64,000 nucleotides of DNA from Euborellia annulipes (Eukaryota > Arthropoda > Insecta > Dermaptera > Anisolabididae). Both the position numbers and the translations under genes were made by a program. Positions 63,382 through 64,000 of the stretch are shown here, piece after piece. The stretch is from the NCBI GenBank assembly GCA_023213315.1, contig JAKCPI010015033.1, positions 124,001 through 188,000 of the forward strand, read 5' to 3'. A model generated the notes under the pieces. It was given only the letters and a program-made list of their open reading frames with translations. It did not search any database and was not told where the DNA came from. Each line of letters starts with the position of its first letter. Position 1 is the first letter of the stretch.

Positions 63382-64000
63382 TTAATTTCGATTAGATTAA
63401 AATAATCCCCTCTTGAGTTTCTTCACCTCTTATTGATATATAGAGATTTTTTTCTTACTAATTTTTTTTAGTTTTTTTTTTTTTTTAACTATTTATTTAT
63501 CTTTGAGTCCATTTCTGTTCATTGAGTAAACATGTCCAATGTCGGATTAAGCAATAACTTACCTGGATAAAAGTATCGTCCTTTGCGATAATAAATATTG
63601 GATACACAACTAAGTTTTTTTACCATTAACTTAATTTCTTTGCGCAACTTTAGGCAGAATAAGAGCTTTTGAGGCGGCACTAAAGAAATACTTTTTTAAA
63701 TTTACCAGGGTCCATAGCCCTGGTGGGGGAGGGGGTTCTTAATGAAACCGAACAAAAGAATTCAGGGAAGGAGAGAGTGAAATTAATTGCCGGATTGGGA
63801 TTTAAATAAATACAAGGGTTTATGTATGATACCTGCACCAGAGCTTGGAAGCTACAGTAGGAAATCAAAGAAGGCGTCTTGGTCAAATAAGACAAATATT
63901 TTAGCACAAATTCACAAAATCTTTACTGTTTATTATGTGATTTCAATTCTTTGAACTTTTAGACTTTTTTAACTGTAAAATCTTTTCCTTATCCCAGATT
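63382..64000. other. No gene seen to window end
   Basis: AT-rich, probably still within the helicase-like gene's intron. The 75-codon minus-strand frame at 63680-63907 has no recognised domain. Confidence 0.4.

Overview
This is animal nuclear DNA, most likely from an arthropod. It is AT-rich and intron-bearing with GT/AG splice sites. It encodes a secreted-type protein with three six-cysteine chitin-binding (peritrophin-A/CBM14) domains, next to two conserved eukaryotic genes. I cannot place the lineage more precisely from sequence alone. Nothing bacterial or organellar is visible.

Layout. Positions 1-33,000 hold no gene I can support and are a mosaic of nested mobile-element remnants. Positions 33,143-48,176 (+) carry the 3' seven exons of a Ser/Thr/Pro-rich chitin-binding protein; its signal-peptide exon was not found. 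Its 7.9-kb and 1.9-kb introns are packed with repeats. Positions 49,513-52,016 (-) are a complete PSMD14/Rpn11 proteasome deubiquitinase gene. Positions 54,526-58,575 (+) are the first three coding exons of a RAD54L2/ARIP4-like chromatin helicase gene whose ATPase part lies beyond the window. PSMD14 and the helicase gene are divergent. From 58,600 to 64,000 there are again only mobile elements and palindromes.

Repeats. The dominant family, called R1 here, is about 780 bp. It has an AT-rich stem-loop at one end, a near-perfect hairpin (TCTGGTGTGAC / GTCACACCAGA) at the other, and more than 20 full or partial copies. There are several non-autonomous hAT families with exact 8-bp target duplications, and a tRNA-derived SINE family, one copy with a 13-bp target duplication. 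There are also GC-rich RTE-like 3' ends ending in (GACA)n, a non-LTR reverse-transcriptase remnant, a 1.55-kb TIR element, and many fold-back elements.

Main point of interest. A set of fold-back elements carries hammerhead-ribozyme-like motifs (CTGANGA, helix II, GAAAC-GTC), usually one per arm, about 35-40 nt from a conserved GGCTGC end. The copy at 6,939-6,985 has a perfect 7-bp helix I, a 6-bp helix II and an intact core. Hammerheads are known from Penelope-like retroelements and retrozymes; these short inverted copies could be a non-autonomous relative. Two conserved genes also show apparent single-base frameshifts in simple-sequence tracts, which may be assembly errors.
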